A DNA stretch of 53,615 bases from Eubacteriaceae bacterium (GCA_030156895.1 JASGLP010000015.1:1-53615); one strand, 5' to 3'. Numbered from the stretch's first letter, positions 34,374-43,856 are shown. The notes: generated by a model from the letters alone, not told the origin. Numbers and translations are program-made.

Positions 34374-34763
34374 CTAGGATTCTTTGATGGCCAGAACATC
34401 CATTGGACAGGCTTCCACACAGATTCCGCAGGCAATACATTTAGAAGGCACATCACGGTCTTCAGCTTTAACCAGAACCCCAAATGGACAGGCTTCCACA
34501 CATTTGCCACAGTTGACACACGTTTTTTTATTGATCATGTAAACGCCAAATTTATTCTGGGTGATAGCACCGGCTTCACAGGCTTTTGCACATTTACCAC
34601 ACTGTACACAAACCAGCGTTTTCAAACTGCCATCTTCTTTTTCCGTCACTTTTACACAAGTCAGTTCTGGATCATACTGTTTGTAAAAAGCATTGGAACA
34701 GGCCATTTCACATGCCAGACAGGCCACACAGGCAGATTGATCTTTAACAAATAATTTTTTCAT
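34374..34763 (-). CDS. Polyferredoxin-like 4Fe-4S protein
   Basis: 129 residues with four cysteine clusters for four [4Fe-4S] centres: CVACLACEMAC (residues 13-23), CVQCGKCAKAC (about 52-62), CVNCGKCVEACPFG (about 82-95) and CIACGICVEACPMD (about 109-122). Similar to HycB/CooF-type electron-transfer subunits that carry electrons between ferredoxin-linked oxidoreductases and hydrogenase or CO dehydrogenase. The partner enzyme is not nearby, so the exact role is open. Soluble. A sigma-A promoter and a dyad lie upstream. Confidence 0.93.
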   Translation of the reverse strand: MKKLFVKDQSACVACLACEMACSNAFYKQYDPELTCVKVTEKEDGSLKTLVCVQCGKCAKACEAGAITQNKFGVYMINKKTCVNCGKCVEACPFGVLVKAEDRDVPSKCIACGICVEACPMDVLAIKES

Positions 34764-34778
34764 TTAGCTCTCCTTTTG

Positions 34779-34794
34779 GACAATTATTATTGTC
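34779..34794. promoter_or_regulatory. Perfect dyad in the ferredoxin leader
   Basis: GACAAT-TATT-ATTGTC, a 6-4-6 perfect inverted repeat, lies between the promoter and the ribosome site of the polyferredoxin gene. It could be an operator; I do not recognise the regulator. Confidence 0.4.
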
Positions 34795-34813
34795 TCCTAC
34801 TAGTATCCATTCC

Positions 34814-34842
34814 ATTCTACTGATTTAAGTCTAAACTGTCAA
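34814..34842 (-). promoter_or_regulatory. Sigma-A promoter of the polyferredoxin gene
   Basis: Minus-strand TTGACA (34837-34842), 17-bp spacer, TAGAAT (34814-34819). Confidence 0.8.
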
Positions 34843-34889
34843 TAAAAGTCAAATTTTTACCGGAATTTTATCCAAAAGCAGAAGAAAGA

Positions 34890-34920
34890 TAAAAAAAAGA
34901 CCAGCAAAATCATCTGGTCT
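34890..34920 (-). terminator. Terminator of the prfA operon
   Basis: AGACCAG (34898-34904) pairs with CTGGTCT (34914-34920). On the minus strand it is followed by a T-run (A-run at 34891-34898). It lies about 55 bp after the prfA stop. Confidence 0.9.
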
Positions 34921-34973
34921 CTTTTTTATTACACATATTTACAAGTTAAAGGGTTCATATTCGCCCCGCTTGA

Positions 34974-36044
34974 TTAAGCGTTCTGCTTTAATCTGGCAGC
35001 CTGATCACTGGTTGTTAAAGCATTAATCATTTCATCGATATCGCCATCGAGGAAAGCATCCAGTTGATATATGGTCATCCCGATCCGATGATCAGAAATT
35101 CGCCCTTGGGGGAAATTGTAGGTTCTGATCCGTTCGCTGCGGTCGCCGCTGCCTACCTGGCTTTTTCTGTTTTCGGCAATTTCGCTGGCCTGTTTCTGCT
35201 GTTCAATTTCAAAGAGTCTGGCTTTGAGGATTTTCAAAGCCTTTTCCTTGTTTTTCAGCTGCGATTTTTCATCCTGACAGGTCACCACCAGCCCGGTTGG
35301 CTCATGGGTAATTCGCACAGCTGAATCGGTGGTATTAACGCTCTGCCCACCATTTCCTGATGAACGATAGACATCCACCCGCAAATCATTGGCATTGACT
35401 TCAATTTCCACATCTTCAGCCTCCGGTAAAACGGCTACAGTAGCAGTTGATGTATGGATTCGTCCCCCTGATTCCGTGGTTGGAATTCGCTGCACCCGGT
35501 GTACACCGCTCTCGTACTTCAGACGACTGTAAGCACCATTTCCTTCAATTAAAAAAATAATTTCCTTGATACCGCCAATATCCGGAATATTGGATGACAT
35601 AATCTCGCTTTTCCAGCCCTGGCGCTCAGCATATCGGGTAAACATTCTAAAGAGGTCGCCGGCAAAAAGTGCTGCTTCGCTGCCGCCGGCTCCAGCCCGG
35701 ATTTCGACAATTACATTTTTGTCGTCATTTGGATCCTTAGGTAATAATAAAACGCGGAGTTCCTCTTCAAAGGTTTCTTTTTTCTCAGTCAGTTGCTCCA
35801 GTTCCATCTCCGCCATTTCCCGAAACTCTTTGTCCAACTGTTTATCAGCCAGCATTTCTTTGGCATCATCAATGCCCGCAAGCACTTTTGAATATTCATT
35901 ATACTTCTGAATAATTGGCTCAATATGGGCGTGTTCCTTGACCAGTTTTTTCCATAAATTCTGGTCAGCAATTATTTCCGGATTACTAATCTTTTCATTC
36001 AGTTCAGCGTATTTTTCCGCTAAAAAATCTAATTTCTCTAACAT
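34974..36044 (-). CDS. prfA: Peptide chain release factor 1
   Basis: Reads UAA and UAG stop codons in the ribosomal A site. 356 residues. The start at 36044 ([10 protein letters not shown]) has AGGAGA 6 nt upstream and matches the family N-terminus; the Met 11 codons earlier has none. The tripeptide PTT in RIPTTESGG is the RF1-type recognition motif (RF2 has SPF). The catalytic GGQ in [10 protein letters not shown] is intact. The gene is 14 bp after degV. The prmC gene that usually accompanies prfA is not adjacent. Confidence 0.98.
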   Translation of the reverse strand: MLEKLDFLAEKYAELNEKISNPEIIADQNLWKKLVKEHAHIEPIIQKYNEYSKVLAGIDDAKEMLADKQLDKEFREMAEMELEQLTEKKETFEEELRVLLLPKDPNDDKNVIVEIRAGAGGSEAALFAGDLFRMFTRYAERQGWKSEIMSSNIPDIGGIKEIIFLIEGNGAYSRLKYESGVHRVQRIPTTESGGRIHTSTATVAVLPEAEDVEIEVNANDLRVDVYRSSGNGGQSVNTTDSAVRITHEPTGLVVTCQDEKSQLKNKEKALKILKARLFEIEQQKQASEIAENRKSQVGSGDRSERIRTYNFPQGRISDHRIGMTIYQLDAFLDGDIDEMINALTTSDQAARLKQNA

Positions 36045-36058
36045 ATTTCTCCTAATAA

Positions 36059-36940
36059 TTATTCCACTCTGGCCCATTCCGCCAATTCGTCAAAAAAGAA
36101 CACTGCCAGTGTTCCTGGACCTGAATGCGTTCCAACGGTAGCGCCCAGTGTAACAATTTTAAATTTATCTGTTTTAAGCCGTTTTTCGGCCATTTTCACA
36201 AAAGCTTCCATCAATTTTGGATTTTCCGCATGACTAATACCAATCGTCTGATACTCGAAATCCTGACCATTTTTTTCCAGATAATCAACCATTTCTTTTA
36301 ATAGTTTTTTATCGCCCCGCACCTTATCAATCTGTTTAAGCTCGCCCGTTTCACTAACCTCCAGCAAAGGGTTAATATGCAGCATATTGCCAATGATTGC
36401 AGTACTTTTATTTAAACGTCCACCGCGGTATAGATAGGACAAATCAGTTACCGTAAAAACATGTTTAACATGCTTAATATAGTAGTCGATTCGTTTTGAG
36501 ATCGCTTCGATGCTTTCACCATTCTGGGCTGCAAGACCAGCTGCATATACCATCAGACCCAGTCCATAACAGACCGCTCGGGTATCAAATACTTTAAAAA
36601 CCGCATCTGGATATTTTTCCTTTAAGTCACGCTCGGCCAGTGCCGCTGCCTGATAGGTTCCAGATAGTCCACTGGAAAAAGCCAGATAGATAAATGGCTG
36701 TTGCTCGGTGATCAGTTCTTCAAAGCGTTTATAAAAATCGCCATAGGGTATTTGCGAAGTTTTAAAAACCTGACCCTGACGCATGAGCTCATAGACCTGA
36801 GCCGGGCTTATGTCGATCCCGTCCCGATAGTTTTCTTCATCTCTGGTCACATAGACCGGCATTATTTCAATCTCTAACTTTTCCTGATCTTCTTTTAAAA
36901 TATCACAGGCTGAATCTGTTAAAATTTTAATCTTCATCAT
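36059..36940 (-). CDS. DegV family fatty-acid-binding protein
   Basis: 293 residues with the DegV pattern: [11 protein letters not shown] at the N-terminus, [20 protein letters not shown] and [15 protein letters not shown]. DegV (FakB-like) proteins bind a fatty acid and, with FakA kinase, pass it to phospholipid synthesis. FakA is not in this window, so the partner is unknown. Ribosome site AGGAGA before the ATG. Placed between the PHP gene (85 bp) and prfA (14 bp). Confidence 0.93.
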   Translation of the reverse strand: MMKIKILTDSACDILKEDQEKLEIEIMPVYVTRDEENYRDGIDISPAQVYELMRQGQVFKTSQIPYGDFYKRFEELITEQQPFIYLAFSSGLSGTYQAAALAERDLKEKYPDAVFKVFDTRAVCYGLGLMVYAAGLAAQNGESIEAISKRIDYYIKHVKHVFTVTDLSYLYRGGRLNKSTAIIGNMLHINPLLEVSETGELKQIDKVRGDKKLLKEMVDYLEKNGQDFEYQTIGISHAENPKLMEAFVKMAEKRLKTDKFKIVTLGATVGTHSGPGTLAVFFFDELAEWARVE

Positions 36941-37025
36941 ACTCTCCTTTCACATTCGTTTCTCGCTCACTTATAAATTGAGGTGTGATGAAAAAGTATT
37001 CCGCTGACAGTTTACCACAAATCGG

Positions 37026-37796
37026 TCAGGAAAACAATTCTCTAGCCGCATCTCGAGGATCGGCAAATAGTTTTCGTCCTTTTCCTTCCAAATAGTCGAT
37101 TAAGCGCTTAGTCTCAAGGTTAATGATTAGTTCGTCAGGAAAAGACACGTCATTTAAAAGCTGGTCAACATAGGGAAAATCACCAATATCTGACGCAAAA
37201 TGGGTATCTGAACCGATGATAATGGGAATCTCCAGCTCCTTGCAGCGATTAGCAATCCAGGAACAATTGGGTTTCGAACCCTTTCTGACAAAAAAGGAAG
37301 CATTGTTGATTTCAATCAGGGTATTATCCTTTTTTGCCTGCTGCAAAATCGCTTCGTAGTCCAGTTCATAATTGGGATTGCCGAGATGACAGATAAAATC
37401 GATCTCCGGATTTTCAATCGCGCCCAAAACCGCACTGGTATTTTCGTTTTTTGATAAGGGTTTAAATGTTGGTGTATGCAGAGAGGCCGAACGGATTTCA
37501 ATACAATCCAAATAATTCATGGGAATATCGGTATTGCCGTCGACATCCATGATATTACTTTCGATTCCCTTTAATAGTTTGACGTTTTTGATTTTCCCTG
37601 GAATCACGCGATAATTTGCAAAAAAGAGGGCATTGGGGGCACCTGGCAGTTCCGGTGCATGCTCAGTCAGGCAAATCATTTCCAGGTTTTTCTGTGACGC
37701 TGCTTCAATTAATTCCAGTAAAGTATTATAGGCGTGTCCGCAGGCCAGGGTGTGGGTGTGTGCATCTAAAACGTAATTTCTCAATTTTTTCTCCAT
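37026..37796 (-). CDS. PHP-domain phosphatase (YcdX-like)
   Basis: 256 residues. Metal-binding motifs of the PHP fold: DAHTHTLACGHAYN (residues 11-24), CLTEHAPELPG (about 42-52), ICHLGNPNYE and GSDTHFASDIGDF. Similar to YcdX-type trinuclear-zinc phosphatases; the substrate is not known. It begins 4 bp after the hprK stop, so it is co-transcribed with it. Confidence 0.9.
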   Translation of the reverse strand: MEKKLRNYVLDAHTHTLACGHAYNTLLELIEAASQKNLEMICLTEHAPELPGAPNALFFANYRVIPGKIKNVKLLKGIESNIMDVDGNTDIPMNYLDCIEIRSASLHTPTFKPLSKNENTSAVLGAIENPEIDFICHLGNPNYELDYEAILQQAKKDNTLIEINNASFFVRKGSKPNCSWIANRCKELEIPIIIGSDTHFASDIGDFPYVDQLLNDVSFPDELIINLETKRLIDYLEGKGRKLFADPRDAARELFS

Positions 37797-37800
37797 TTTC

Positions 37801-38754
37801 TTACTTTGAATTCTTATTTTTTTCGCGTCGTTTTACTTCTTCATCATTAAAATCAGTTATCCGATCGCAAAACACCTGAGCGGAGTGATAACCATACTGT
37901 TTGGTCCGGTTATTGATGGCTGCCGTTTCGATGATACTGGAAAGGTTGCGTCCGCTGGAGACCGGAATCATGACTTGAGGCACCTGCATGCCTAAAATAT
38001 CCATGGTCTGCTCGTCAAGGCCCAGTCGATCATAGGGTGAGCGGTCATCCCAGTTTTCCAGCTTGATAACCATATCAATTTCAACAACCCGCTTCACTGC
38101 CTGAGCACCAAAAAGAGTTTTTACATCAATGATGCCAATACCCCTGATTTCCATAAAATGCTGCAGAAGTTCAGGAGCAGTCCCCATCAGATAAGAGTCT
38201 CGAATTCTTTTGACCTCGACCACATCATCAGCGATCAGGCAGTGGCCTCTTTTAACAATTTCCAGGGCTGTCTCGCTTTTACCGATCCCACTTGGTCCCA
38301 TGATCAGAACCCCAACCCCAAACACTTCGACCAGTACCCCATGCAGGCTAATGGTTGGTGCCAGCAACTGATCGAGAAAACTGACTAAGTGGTAAAAAAG
38401 TGAGGTTGTATGTTCCCTACTTCTAAATAAGAACCGTCCGTACTTTTCAGCGAAAGGAATAAAAATCTCAACTTCTTCCAGATCCCAGCAAACGATGAAG
38501 CAGGGAAAATCATAAGCAAAAAAATCATCAATCTTTTGATTCCTTGATCCTTCATCAAGGGACATTAGATAAGCCACTTCTACCTTACCAATTACCTGAA
38601 TGCGATTGGGATCAAAATGTTCGTAAAAACCATACAATTGTAGTCCCGGTCGATTAATTCCGCTGCCCAGGAGATCCAGTTCATCTCTGGGACAATATAT
38701 TTTTTCCAGACATAATTCCTTGGTGAATTCATCCAGACTTACTTTTCCTTTCAT
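37801..38754 (-). CDS. hprK: HPr kinase/phosphorylase
   Basis: Phosphorylates and dephosphorylates Ser46 of HPr, the signal for carbon catabolite control. 317 residues from the start at 38754 (MKGKVSLDEF), which matches the family N-terminus and has GGGTGAGG upstream; a longer form from 38799 is possible. Walker A is GPSGIGKSE (about residue 155). The HprK signature is MEIRGIGIIDVKTLFG. The catalytic His is in the loop after ISLHG. The ptsH/ptsI genes are not in the window. Lies downstream of uvrC. Confidence 0.95.
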   Translation of the reverse strand: MKGKVSLDEFTKELCLEKIYCPRDELDLLGSGINRPGLQLYGFYEHFDPNRIQVIGKVEVAYLMSLDEGSRNQKIDDFFAYDFPCFIVCWDLEEVEIFIPFAEKYGRFLFRSREHTTSLFYHLVSFLDQLLAPTISLHGVLVEVFGVGVLIMGPSGIGKSETALEIVKRGHCLIADDVVEVKRIRDSYLMGTAPELLQHFMEIRGIGIIDVKTLFGAQAVKRVVEIDMVIKLENWDDRSPYDRLGLDEQTMDILGMQVPQVMIPVSSGRNLSSIIETAAINNRTKQYGYHSAQVFCDRITDFNDEEVKRREKNKNSK

Positions 38755-38836
38755 CTGCCTCACCCTTCTTATACTTTTTTGACTAATTAATCCGCTCATT
38801 CATTCTACCTCAAAAATGCCGCTCTTTAAAGTCTTT

Positions 38837-40672
38837 TCATGCTTCTGCATGAAAAAAATCATAAACGGTCTGGGCTAACTTCTCACTCATCCCCGAAACG
38901 GCTGCGAGTTCTGCCACTGTCGCTTTTTTGATATTATCCAGGCGACCAAAATGGCGCATCAGGGCCTTTCGTCTTTTTTCTCCAACACCAGGAATTTCTT
39001 CCAGAACCGAAGCCAACATTTCTTTTTTTCTTAAAATTTTATGATAGCCGATGGCATAGCGGTGGACTTCCTCAGAAATCTCATTTAAAAAGACACCCAA
39101 AGAAGAGGCCTTTTTTACCGCCAACTCTTCTTCATTGTAAAATACACCGCGCAAACGATGTTTATCATCTTTTACTAAACCACAGACTTTTATATCAAAA
39201 GGATACATCGACACAATCGCTTTGGCGGCGTTGACATGCCCCTGGCCGCCATCCATCATCATCACCTGGGGCAGCGGTAAAAAACTATTATTATCGCCCC
39301 CCTTTTGGGCCCGTTCCAGACGACGAAAGAGCATTTCCTGCATACTGGCGTAGTCATTCTGCCCCTCCACCGACTTGATTTTAAAGCGGCGGCAAGCTTT
39401 TTTATCCAGTTTGCCATCAGAAAAAACCACCATGCCGCCAACATTGCTGGAACCGGCAATATTAGAGATATCGTAAGCTTCGATCCGCTCCGGTAGTTGC
39501 GGCAATCTTAAAAAATCAGCCAGTTCCTGGAGGCGATCAAGTTTTCTGTTTTCCCGCTGAGCAATCTCCAAAAACTGCAGGTTCAAAGCTAATTCAGCAT
39601 TTTCCTCAACCATCTTAAGCATTTTTACTTTGTGTCCCCGCTGTGGTACTGTTATGGCAATTTTTCGACCCGCCAATTCTTCCAGCCAGGCTTCCAATGT
39701 TTGCTGGGACTCCGGTTGCGTGCTTACAACTATTTCTTTAGGAATAAATCCGCAGTTAAGGTAATACTGTTTAAGAAAAGACGCGATAATTTCAGCTTGG
39801 CTTTCATCCCCAATCCCACTTAGGAAAAAAGGATCTCGTCCCAGCAGTTTGCCTTCCCGGACATGAAAAACTTGAAAGCAGGCCTGGTCCCCATCCAGAG
39901 CCAAATTGATAAAATCCTGATCCTGCTGGTTACCGGTGGTAATCTTTTGTTTTTGGGCAATGTGTTTGATCCCTTCAATCTGATCACGATACCTGGCCGC
40001 GTTTTCATAATCCTGAGCTAGAGCCGCTTTTTTCATTTTTTCCTGCAGACTATCGAGCAGGTATGAATAGTGACCATTTAGTATTTCCAAAATGGCATTA
40101 ATATTTTCTTTATACTTGGCAGGGGGAAGTTTTCCCTGACAGGGTCCCTGACATTGTCCAATGTGATAATTCAAACAGGGTCGACCACTTTTTTTCCCAT
40201 ACTGGATCAAGCGGTTGCAGGTCTTTAAAGGATAAACCTTGGAGACGGCTTCAATGGTATTCTTAACCGCCGCCGCACTGGTAAAGGGACCAAAATAGCG
40301 GCTGCCGTCTTTTTTATAACTCCTGGTCATGACAATCTTGGGATACTCTTCATTTAGCGTCACCCGAATCCAGGGATAATTCTTATCATCTTTTAAAAGG
40401 ATATTATAACGGGGGCGATGCTGTTTGATCAGGTTGGATTCAAGAATCAGGGCTTCCATTTCTGAATCCGTCACAATTGTTTCGATTTCTGCAATATGGG
40501 ATACCAGCACCGCGGTTTTGGAGTTAGCAGCATGACGCGACTGAAAATACTGACGGACACGGTTTTTTAAATTAATGGCCTTGCCGACATAAATAATTTC
40601 TTTATTTTCGTTCTTCATAAGATAAACCCCAGGAGTCTGGGGCAGGTCTTTTAGTTTATTTCGATCGTACAT
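38837..40672 (-). CDS. uvrC: Excinuclease ABC subunit C
   Basis: Makes both incisions in nucleotide excision repair with UvrAB. 611 residues from the start at 40672 (MYDRNKLKDLPQTPGVYLM), preceded by AAGGA. The N-terminal GIY-YIG nuclease domain (about 10-95; GVYLM, IIYVGKA) makes the 3' cut. The UVR motif (about 205-240) binds UvrB. The RNase H-like domain (about 370-530; EAYDISNIAG) makes the 5' cut. A C-terminal helix-hairpin-helix pair ends it. Full length. Confidence 0.98.
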   Translation of the reverse strand: MYDRNKLKDLPQTPGVYLMKNENKEIIYVGKAINLKNRVRQYFQSRHAANSKTAVLVSHIAEIETIVTDSEMEALILESNLIKQHRPRYNILLKDDKNYPWIRVTLNEEYPKIVMTRSYKKDGSRYFGPFTSAAAVKNTIEAVSKVYPLKTCNRLIQYGKKSGRPCLNYHIGQCQGPCQGKLPPAKYKENINAILEILNGHYSYLLDSLQEKMKKAALAQDYENAARYRDQIEGIKHIAQKQKITTGNQQDQDFINLALDGDQACFQVFHVREGKLLGRDPFFLSGIGDESQAEIIASFLKQYYLNCGFIPKEIVVSTQPESQQTLEAWLEELAGRKIAITVPQRGHKVKMLKMVEENAELALNLQFLEIAQRENRKLDRLQELADFLRLPQLPERIEAYDISNIAGSSNVGGMVVFSDGKLDKKACRRFKIKSVEGQNDYASMQEMLFRRLERAQKGGDNNSFLPLPQVMMMDGGQGHVNAAKAIVSMYPFDIKVCGLVKDDKHRLRGVFYNEEELAVKKASSLGVFLNEISEEVHRYAIGYHKILRKKEMLASVLEEIPGVGEKRRKALMRHFGRLDNIKKATVAELAAVSGMSEKLAQTVYDFFHAEA

Positions 40673-40744
40673 ATTCGTCCTTTTCAGTAACAATTCTTAA
40701 TGCAATCTTTTTTTATATTTTTTTGTTTATTTCCCCTCTGATTT

Positions 40745-40753
40745 TGGTATAAT
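40745..40753 (+). promoter_or_regulatory. Extended -10 promoter for the small plus-strand gene
   Basis: TGGTATAAT at 40745-40753 is a consensus extended -10. The -35 region is weak (TTGTTT at 40723-40728). It is 38 bp before the ATG. Confidence 0.65.
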
Positions 40754-40790
40754 ATTACTACTTAAATCTTAATGAAAGGAAGTGTTATCA

Positions 40791-41039
40791 ATGTTTGAAA
40801 AAACGACCAAAGATGGCATTAGTACCGTAATTTCTTTTGGCAATCTCCAGGTGAAAATTGTACCCAAAATTTATGGTGGATACACATTGACAAAATCAGC
40901 AACCAATGATCCTTTTAAAATTATCGAAATTCGCGAGATAAGACTTCCTCTCTCCGAAAAAGAAATTTTAAAAGAAGCCCGGGAGTTGTTAAAAAGAAAA
41001 TACGATTCCATTGATTTTAACAATTATTGTACCACCTGA
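40791..41039 (+). CDS. Small conserved-looking protein of unknown function
   Basis: 82 residues starting MFEKTTKDGISTVISFGNLQ. The start at 40791 is chosen because AAGGAAG lies about 8 nt upstream; a GTG three codons earlier is less likely. It has a beta-rich first half and a charged helical second half (LSEKEILKEARELLKRKYDS). No membrane segment or known motif. Own promoter and own terminator (about 41110-41155) show it is a real unit. Divergent from uvrC. Confidence 0.75.
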   Translation: MFEKTTKDGISTVISFGNLQVKIVPKIYGGYTLTKSATNDPFKIIEIREIRLPLSEKEILKEARELLKRKYDSIDFNNYCTT

Positions 41040-41109
41040 TTCTTGATTTCAGCTTTCACCTGAAAACGTGTCTGTTTCAATGGTTTGAATTCATCTGTTT
41101 TAAAAATGA

Positions 41110-41156
41110 AAAATGCAGGACTGTATCCCGTAAATACAGATCCTGCTTTTTTATTG
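41110..41156 (+). terminator. Terminator of the small plus-strand gene
   Basis: GCAGGA-CTGTAT (41114-41125) pairs with ATACAG-A-TCCTGC, with one bulged base, followed by TTTTTTA. It is flanked by As, so it may also work on the minus strand for the feo operon. Confidence 0.85.
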
Positions 41157-41215
41157 TTCAAGCCACTGCCTACGCAGCAGCTTAGTATCATTCAGACCGA
41201 AAAAAACTAATTGCC

Positions 41216-41374
41216 TTATTTGTTTTTATCCGCGTCACAGCTTGAGCAAGACGAGCAGGAGCCACCTTTACAGCCTTCGCAGGAAAAATCGCCCTTTTTC
41301 ATTTTTAAAAATTTCTTGACCAAAATATAGGCCGCCGAGCCAAAAATAATCGCTGCAATTATAACTGTTGCCAT
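41216..41374 (-). CDS. FeoB-associated Cys-rich membrane protein
   Basis: 52 residues, too short for common gene-calling cutoffs. One N-terminal membrane helix (TVIIAAIIFGSAAYILV) is followed by a basic stretch and a Cys-rich tail (SCEGCKGGSCSSCSSCD). It ends in a Lys-rich tail. This is the pattern of the small proteins found next to feoB in anaerobes, perhaps handling Fe2+ or forming part of the transporter. GGAGG lies 7 nt before the ATG. It follows feoB by 83 bp on the same strand. Confidence 0.92.
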   Translation of the reverse strand: MATVIIAAIIFGSAAYILVKKFLKMKKGDFSCEGCKGGSCSSCSSCDADKNK

Positions 41375-41457
41375 GTCATCCTCCATTTCTAAAAAACATT
41401 TTAACTTTTCATCCTATTATATAAGAATTAACGAATAAAATTATTCCTGACTACTCT

Positions 41458-43479
41458 TTAGCCTAAAATCCGACTTAAAAACTGATAAGTGATAAAGGCA
41501 ATGAGATAAGCTATACCCATCTGATAAGCCAGAGCAAAGAGAAAATCACGCCAGCTGCCCAGTTCCTTTTTCATCGTGGCAACCGCTGCCATACAAGGAG
41601 AAGCCAAAAGTACAAAAACCATAAAACTGAAAGCCGAGGCCTGAGTAAACAAATGACTGACTGATAAGGTGAACGATCCTTGTGCGCCTGACAAGAGCAC
41701 GCTCATCGTAGAAATAATCATCTCTTTAGCTGCCATCCCCGAAAGAATCGAGACCGATGCAACCCAGTTCCCAAATCCCAGTGGTGTAAAAATCGGCGCA
41801 ATCAGTCTACCCAAGTCGGCCAGAATACTTTCATCAGCAGTCGTTACCATATTCAGACTAAGTGTAAAGCTTTGTAAAAACCAAAGTACCACCGAAGCGG
41901 CAAAAATGATCGTCCCAGCACGAACAAAAAACTCCTTAATTCTTTCCCAAACTTGTGTCATTGTATTCTTTAGCGTCGGAATCCGATATGGTGGCAGTTC
42001 CAGCAGATATGAAGAACGGGCACCCTTAAACCATGTTTTTGATAAAATAAATGCAGAAATAAAAACCGTTACTAAGCTGACCAGATAAAGACCAAAAACC
42101 ATCACTGACTGATAAGCTGAAAAAAAGACCGACGCCATCAGGACATATACTGGCATTTTAGCTCCACAGGAGACAAATGGCGTTACCACCGCCGTTAACT
42201 TTCGTTCCCGTTCATTTTCCAGCGTTCGGGTCGCCATCAAGCCCGGAACCGAACATCCCAAACCGACCACCAGTGGAATAAAAGACTTGCCGGAAAGACC
42301 AAAGCGACGAAAGACCCGATCCATCATAAAAGCCACTCGGGACATATAGCCACTGTCTTCCAGCAAGGAAATAAAAATAAACAAAACGAAAAGCTGTGGA
42401 ATAAAAGTCAGTACTGCTCCAACCCCGGCTATTATGCCATCATTAATTAAAGAATTCAACCAGTCTGCCGCTCCTACAGCACTTAAAACATGATTGACAA
42501 AGACAATAATCACATTGTTGATCAGGGACTCGATTAAACCAATACTGACATCACCCACTAAGGTGATCGAAACATGATAAATGATAAACATGATTAGAAA
42601 AAAAATCGGTAAAGCCGCAAAGCGGTTCATCAAAATCTTATCCAAGCGATCCTGAAATGAAATTTGATCTTCTTTGGTATGATGACTGGCTTTTTTTACC
42701 ATCTCAGTAATATAACGGTAACGGTAATCAGCAATGGTCGAGTCCACATCCTGCCCGGAAAATTCACTAATCTCATCCCTGACGCTGTCAATCAAACCAA
42801 TCAACTCCTGATCATCAGCAAACTGTCGCATCAGTTCGTCATCTTTCTCTGCCAGCTTAACCGCACGAAAGGCCGCTGGTGTATCGGCCAGAATCTCGGG
42901 ATGATTTTTCATTAAATCGTCATTAAAACGTTCCAAGGGCTCTTTAATCGGGTCCGGAAAAACGTTTGGATAAATGATTAATTGCGACTCTTTCAGGTGG
43001 TTTTCCACCTCCCTGATCAATTCTTCAATACCCGTTTCCTTCTGCGCCGAGATCTTGACAAAGGGAAAACCAAAGGCCTTTTCAAGCTCTGCCAAATCCA
43101 ATAGGATCCCTTTTTTTTCCACCACATCCATCATATTGAGAACACCCAGTATAGGCCGTCCCAATTCCATCAGCTGCGTGGTTAAATACAGATTACGCTC
43201 GATATTTGAAGCGTCGATTATGTTAATAATCAGGTCTGGTTTTTCATCCAGAATATAATTTCGCGAAACAATTTCATCCATAGAATAGGGTGCCAGTGAA
43301 TAGATGCCCGGCAAATCCACAAGGTTGATATTTTCTTTTGTGTTTTTAATTAAACCTTCTTTTTTCTCTACCGTTACACCCGGCCAGTTACCAACGTAGA
43401 GGTTGCTGCCGGTCAGACAGTTAAATAAGGTCGTCTTACCTGAGTTGGGATTCCCCACCAATGCCACATTATACTTCAT
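41458..43479 (-). CDS. feoB: Ferrous iron transport protein B
   Basis: Fe2+ transporter. 673 residues from the start at 43479 (MKYNVALVGNPNSGKT), which has GAGGA upstream and is the usual family start. A Met at 43548 would add 23 residues translated from a hairpin. The N-terminal G domain (about 1-160) has GNPNSGKTTLF, GNWPGVTVEKKEG and DLPGIYSLAPYS. Then come a GDI-like helical domain, and a membrane domain (about 285-670) with the Gate motif VGLGCSVPGLMATRTL. Operon feoA-feoB-Cys-rich protein. Confidence 0.97.
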   Translation of the reverse strand: MKYNVALVGNPNSGKTTLFNCLTGSNLYVGNWPGVTVEKKEGLIKNTKENINLVDLPGIYSLAPYSMDEIVSRNYILDEKPDLIINIIDASNIERNLYLTTQLMELGRPILGVLNMMDVVEKKGILLDLAELEKAFGFPFVKISAQKETGIEELIREVENHLKESQLIIYPNVFPDPIKEPLERFNDDLMKNHPEILADTPAAFRAVKLAEKDDELMRQFADDQELIGLIDSVRDEISEFSGQDVDSTIADYRYRYITEMVKKASHHTKEDQISFQDRLDKILMNRFAALPIFFLIMFIIYHVSITLVGDVSIGLIESLINNVIIVFVNHVLSAVGAADWLNSLINDGIIAGVGAVLTFIPQLFVLFIFISLLEDSGYMSRVAFMMDRVFRRFGLSGKSFIPLVVGLGCSVPGLMATRTLENERERKLTAVVTPFVSCGAKMPVYVLMASVFFSAYQSVMVFGLYLVSLVTVFISAFILSKTWFKGARSSYLLELPPYRIPTLKNTMTQVWERIKEFFVRAGTIIFAASVVLWFLQSFTLSLNMVTTADESILADLGRLIAPIFTPLGFGNWVASVSILSGMAAKEMIISTMSVLLSGAQGSFTLSVSHLFTQASAFSFMVFVLLASPCMAAVATMKKELGSWRDFLFALAYQMGIAYLIAFITYQFLSRILG

Positions 43480-43498
43480 GTCGTCCTCTTTCACTGAC

Positions 43499-43527
43499 GA
43501 ACCCACCACCGATTCGGTGGTGGGTTC
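43499..43527 (-). promoter_or_regulatory. Stem-loop between feoA and feoB
   Basis: A 13-bp perfect stem (43499-43511 with 43515-43527) has a 3-nt loop in the 68-bp feoA-feoB gap. On the minus strand it has no following T-run, so it is not a standard terminator. It may adjust the feoA:feoB ratio by mRNA processing. Confidence 0.7.
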
Positions 43528-43547
43528 ACTAATTCGCTTTAATTTCA

Positions 43548-43772
43548 TTATGAAACAATGAGAATATTTTGTGCATCCTCTTTACGAAGACTCAAGGAAT
43601 AACCACGTAACCGAATTTCGATTGGATCTCCCAGAGGTGCCATTTTGTTGACTTCAATCTCTACTCCCGGGGTTACGCCCATATCCATCAGCTTCCGGCG
43701 CATGAGGCCATCTACTGTTATGCCATGAACGCACCCCTTTTGACCCGGTTTTAAATCTTTTAACGTTCCCAT
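43548..43772 (-). CDS. feoA: Ferrous iron transport protein A
   Basis: 74-residue SH3-like FeoA domain: LKDLKPGQKGCVHGI, LMRRKLMDMGVTPGVEIE and PIEIRLRGYSLSLRKEDA. A small cytoplasmic partner of FeoB. First gene of the operon, behind a consensus promoter with a Fur-box-like site. Confidence 0.96.
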   Translation of the reverse strand: MGTLKDLKPGQKGCVHGITVDGLMRRKLMDMGVTPGVEIEVNKMAPLGDPIEIRLRGYSLSLRKEDAQNILIVS

Positions 43773-43827
43773 ATCCGTTTCCTCGACTTTAGTTGATTAA
43801 ACAAATCCTAGTGTTTTTGTTAGCTTT

Positions 43828-43856
43828 ATTATACTCTTATTGAAAATCATTGTCAA
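43828..43856 (-). promoter_or_regulatory. Sigma-A promoter of feoA with overlapping Fur-box-like site
   Basis: Minus-strand TTGACA (43851-43856), 17-bp spacer, TATAAT (43828-43833): a perfect consensus. Overlapping it, TGACAATGATTTTCA (43841-43855, minus) matches the 7-1-7 Fur box TGATAATnATTATCA at 12 of 14 positions. Iron-dependent repression by Fur is inferred. Confidence 0.82.

Noticed and set aside
43480-43548. Longer feoB with 23 extra N-terminal residues
   Set aside because: The extra peptide is the translation of a perfect hairpin, the family normally starts at the later Met, and that Met has its own GAGGA site.
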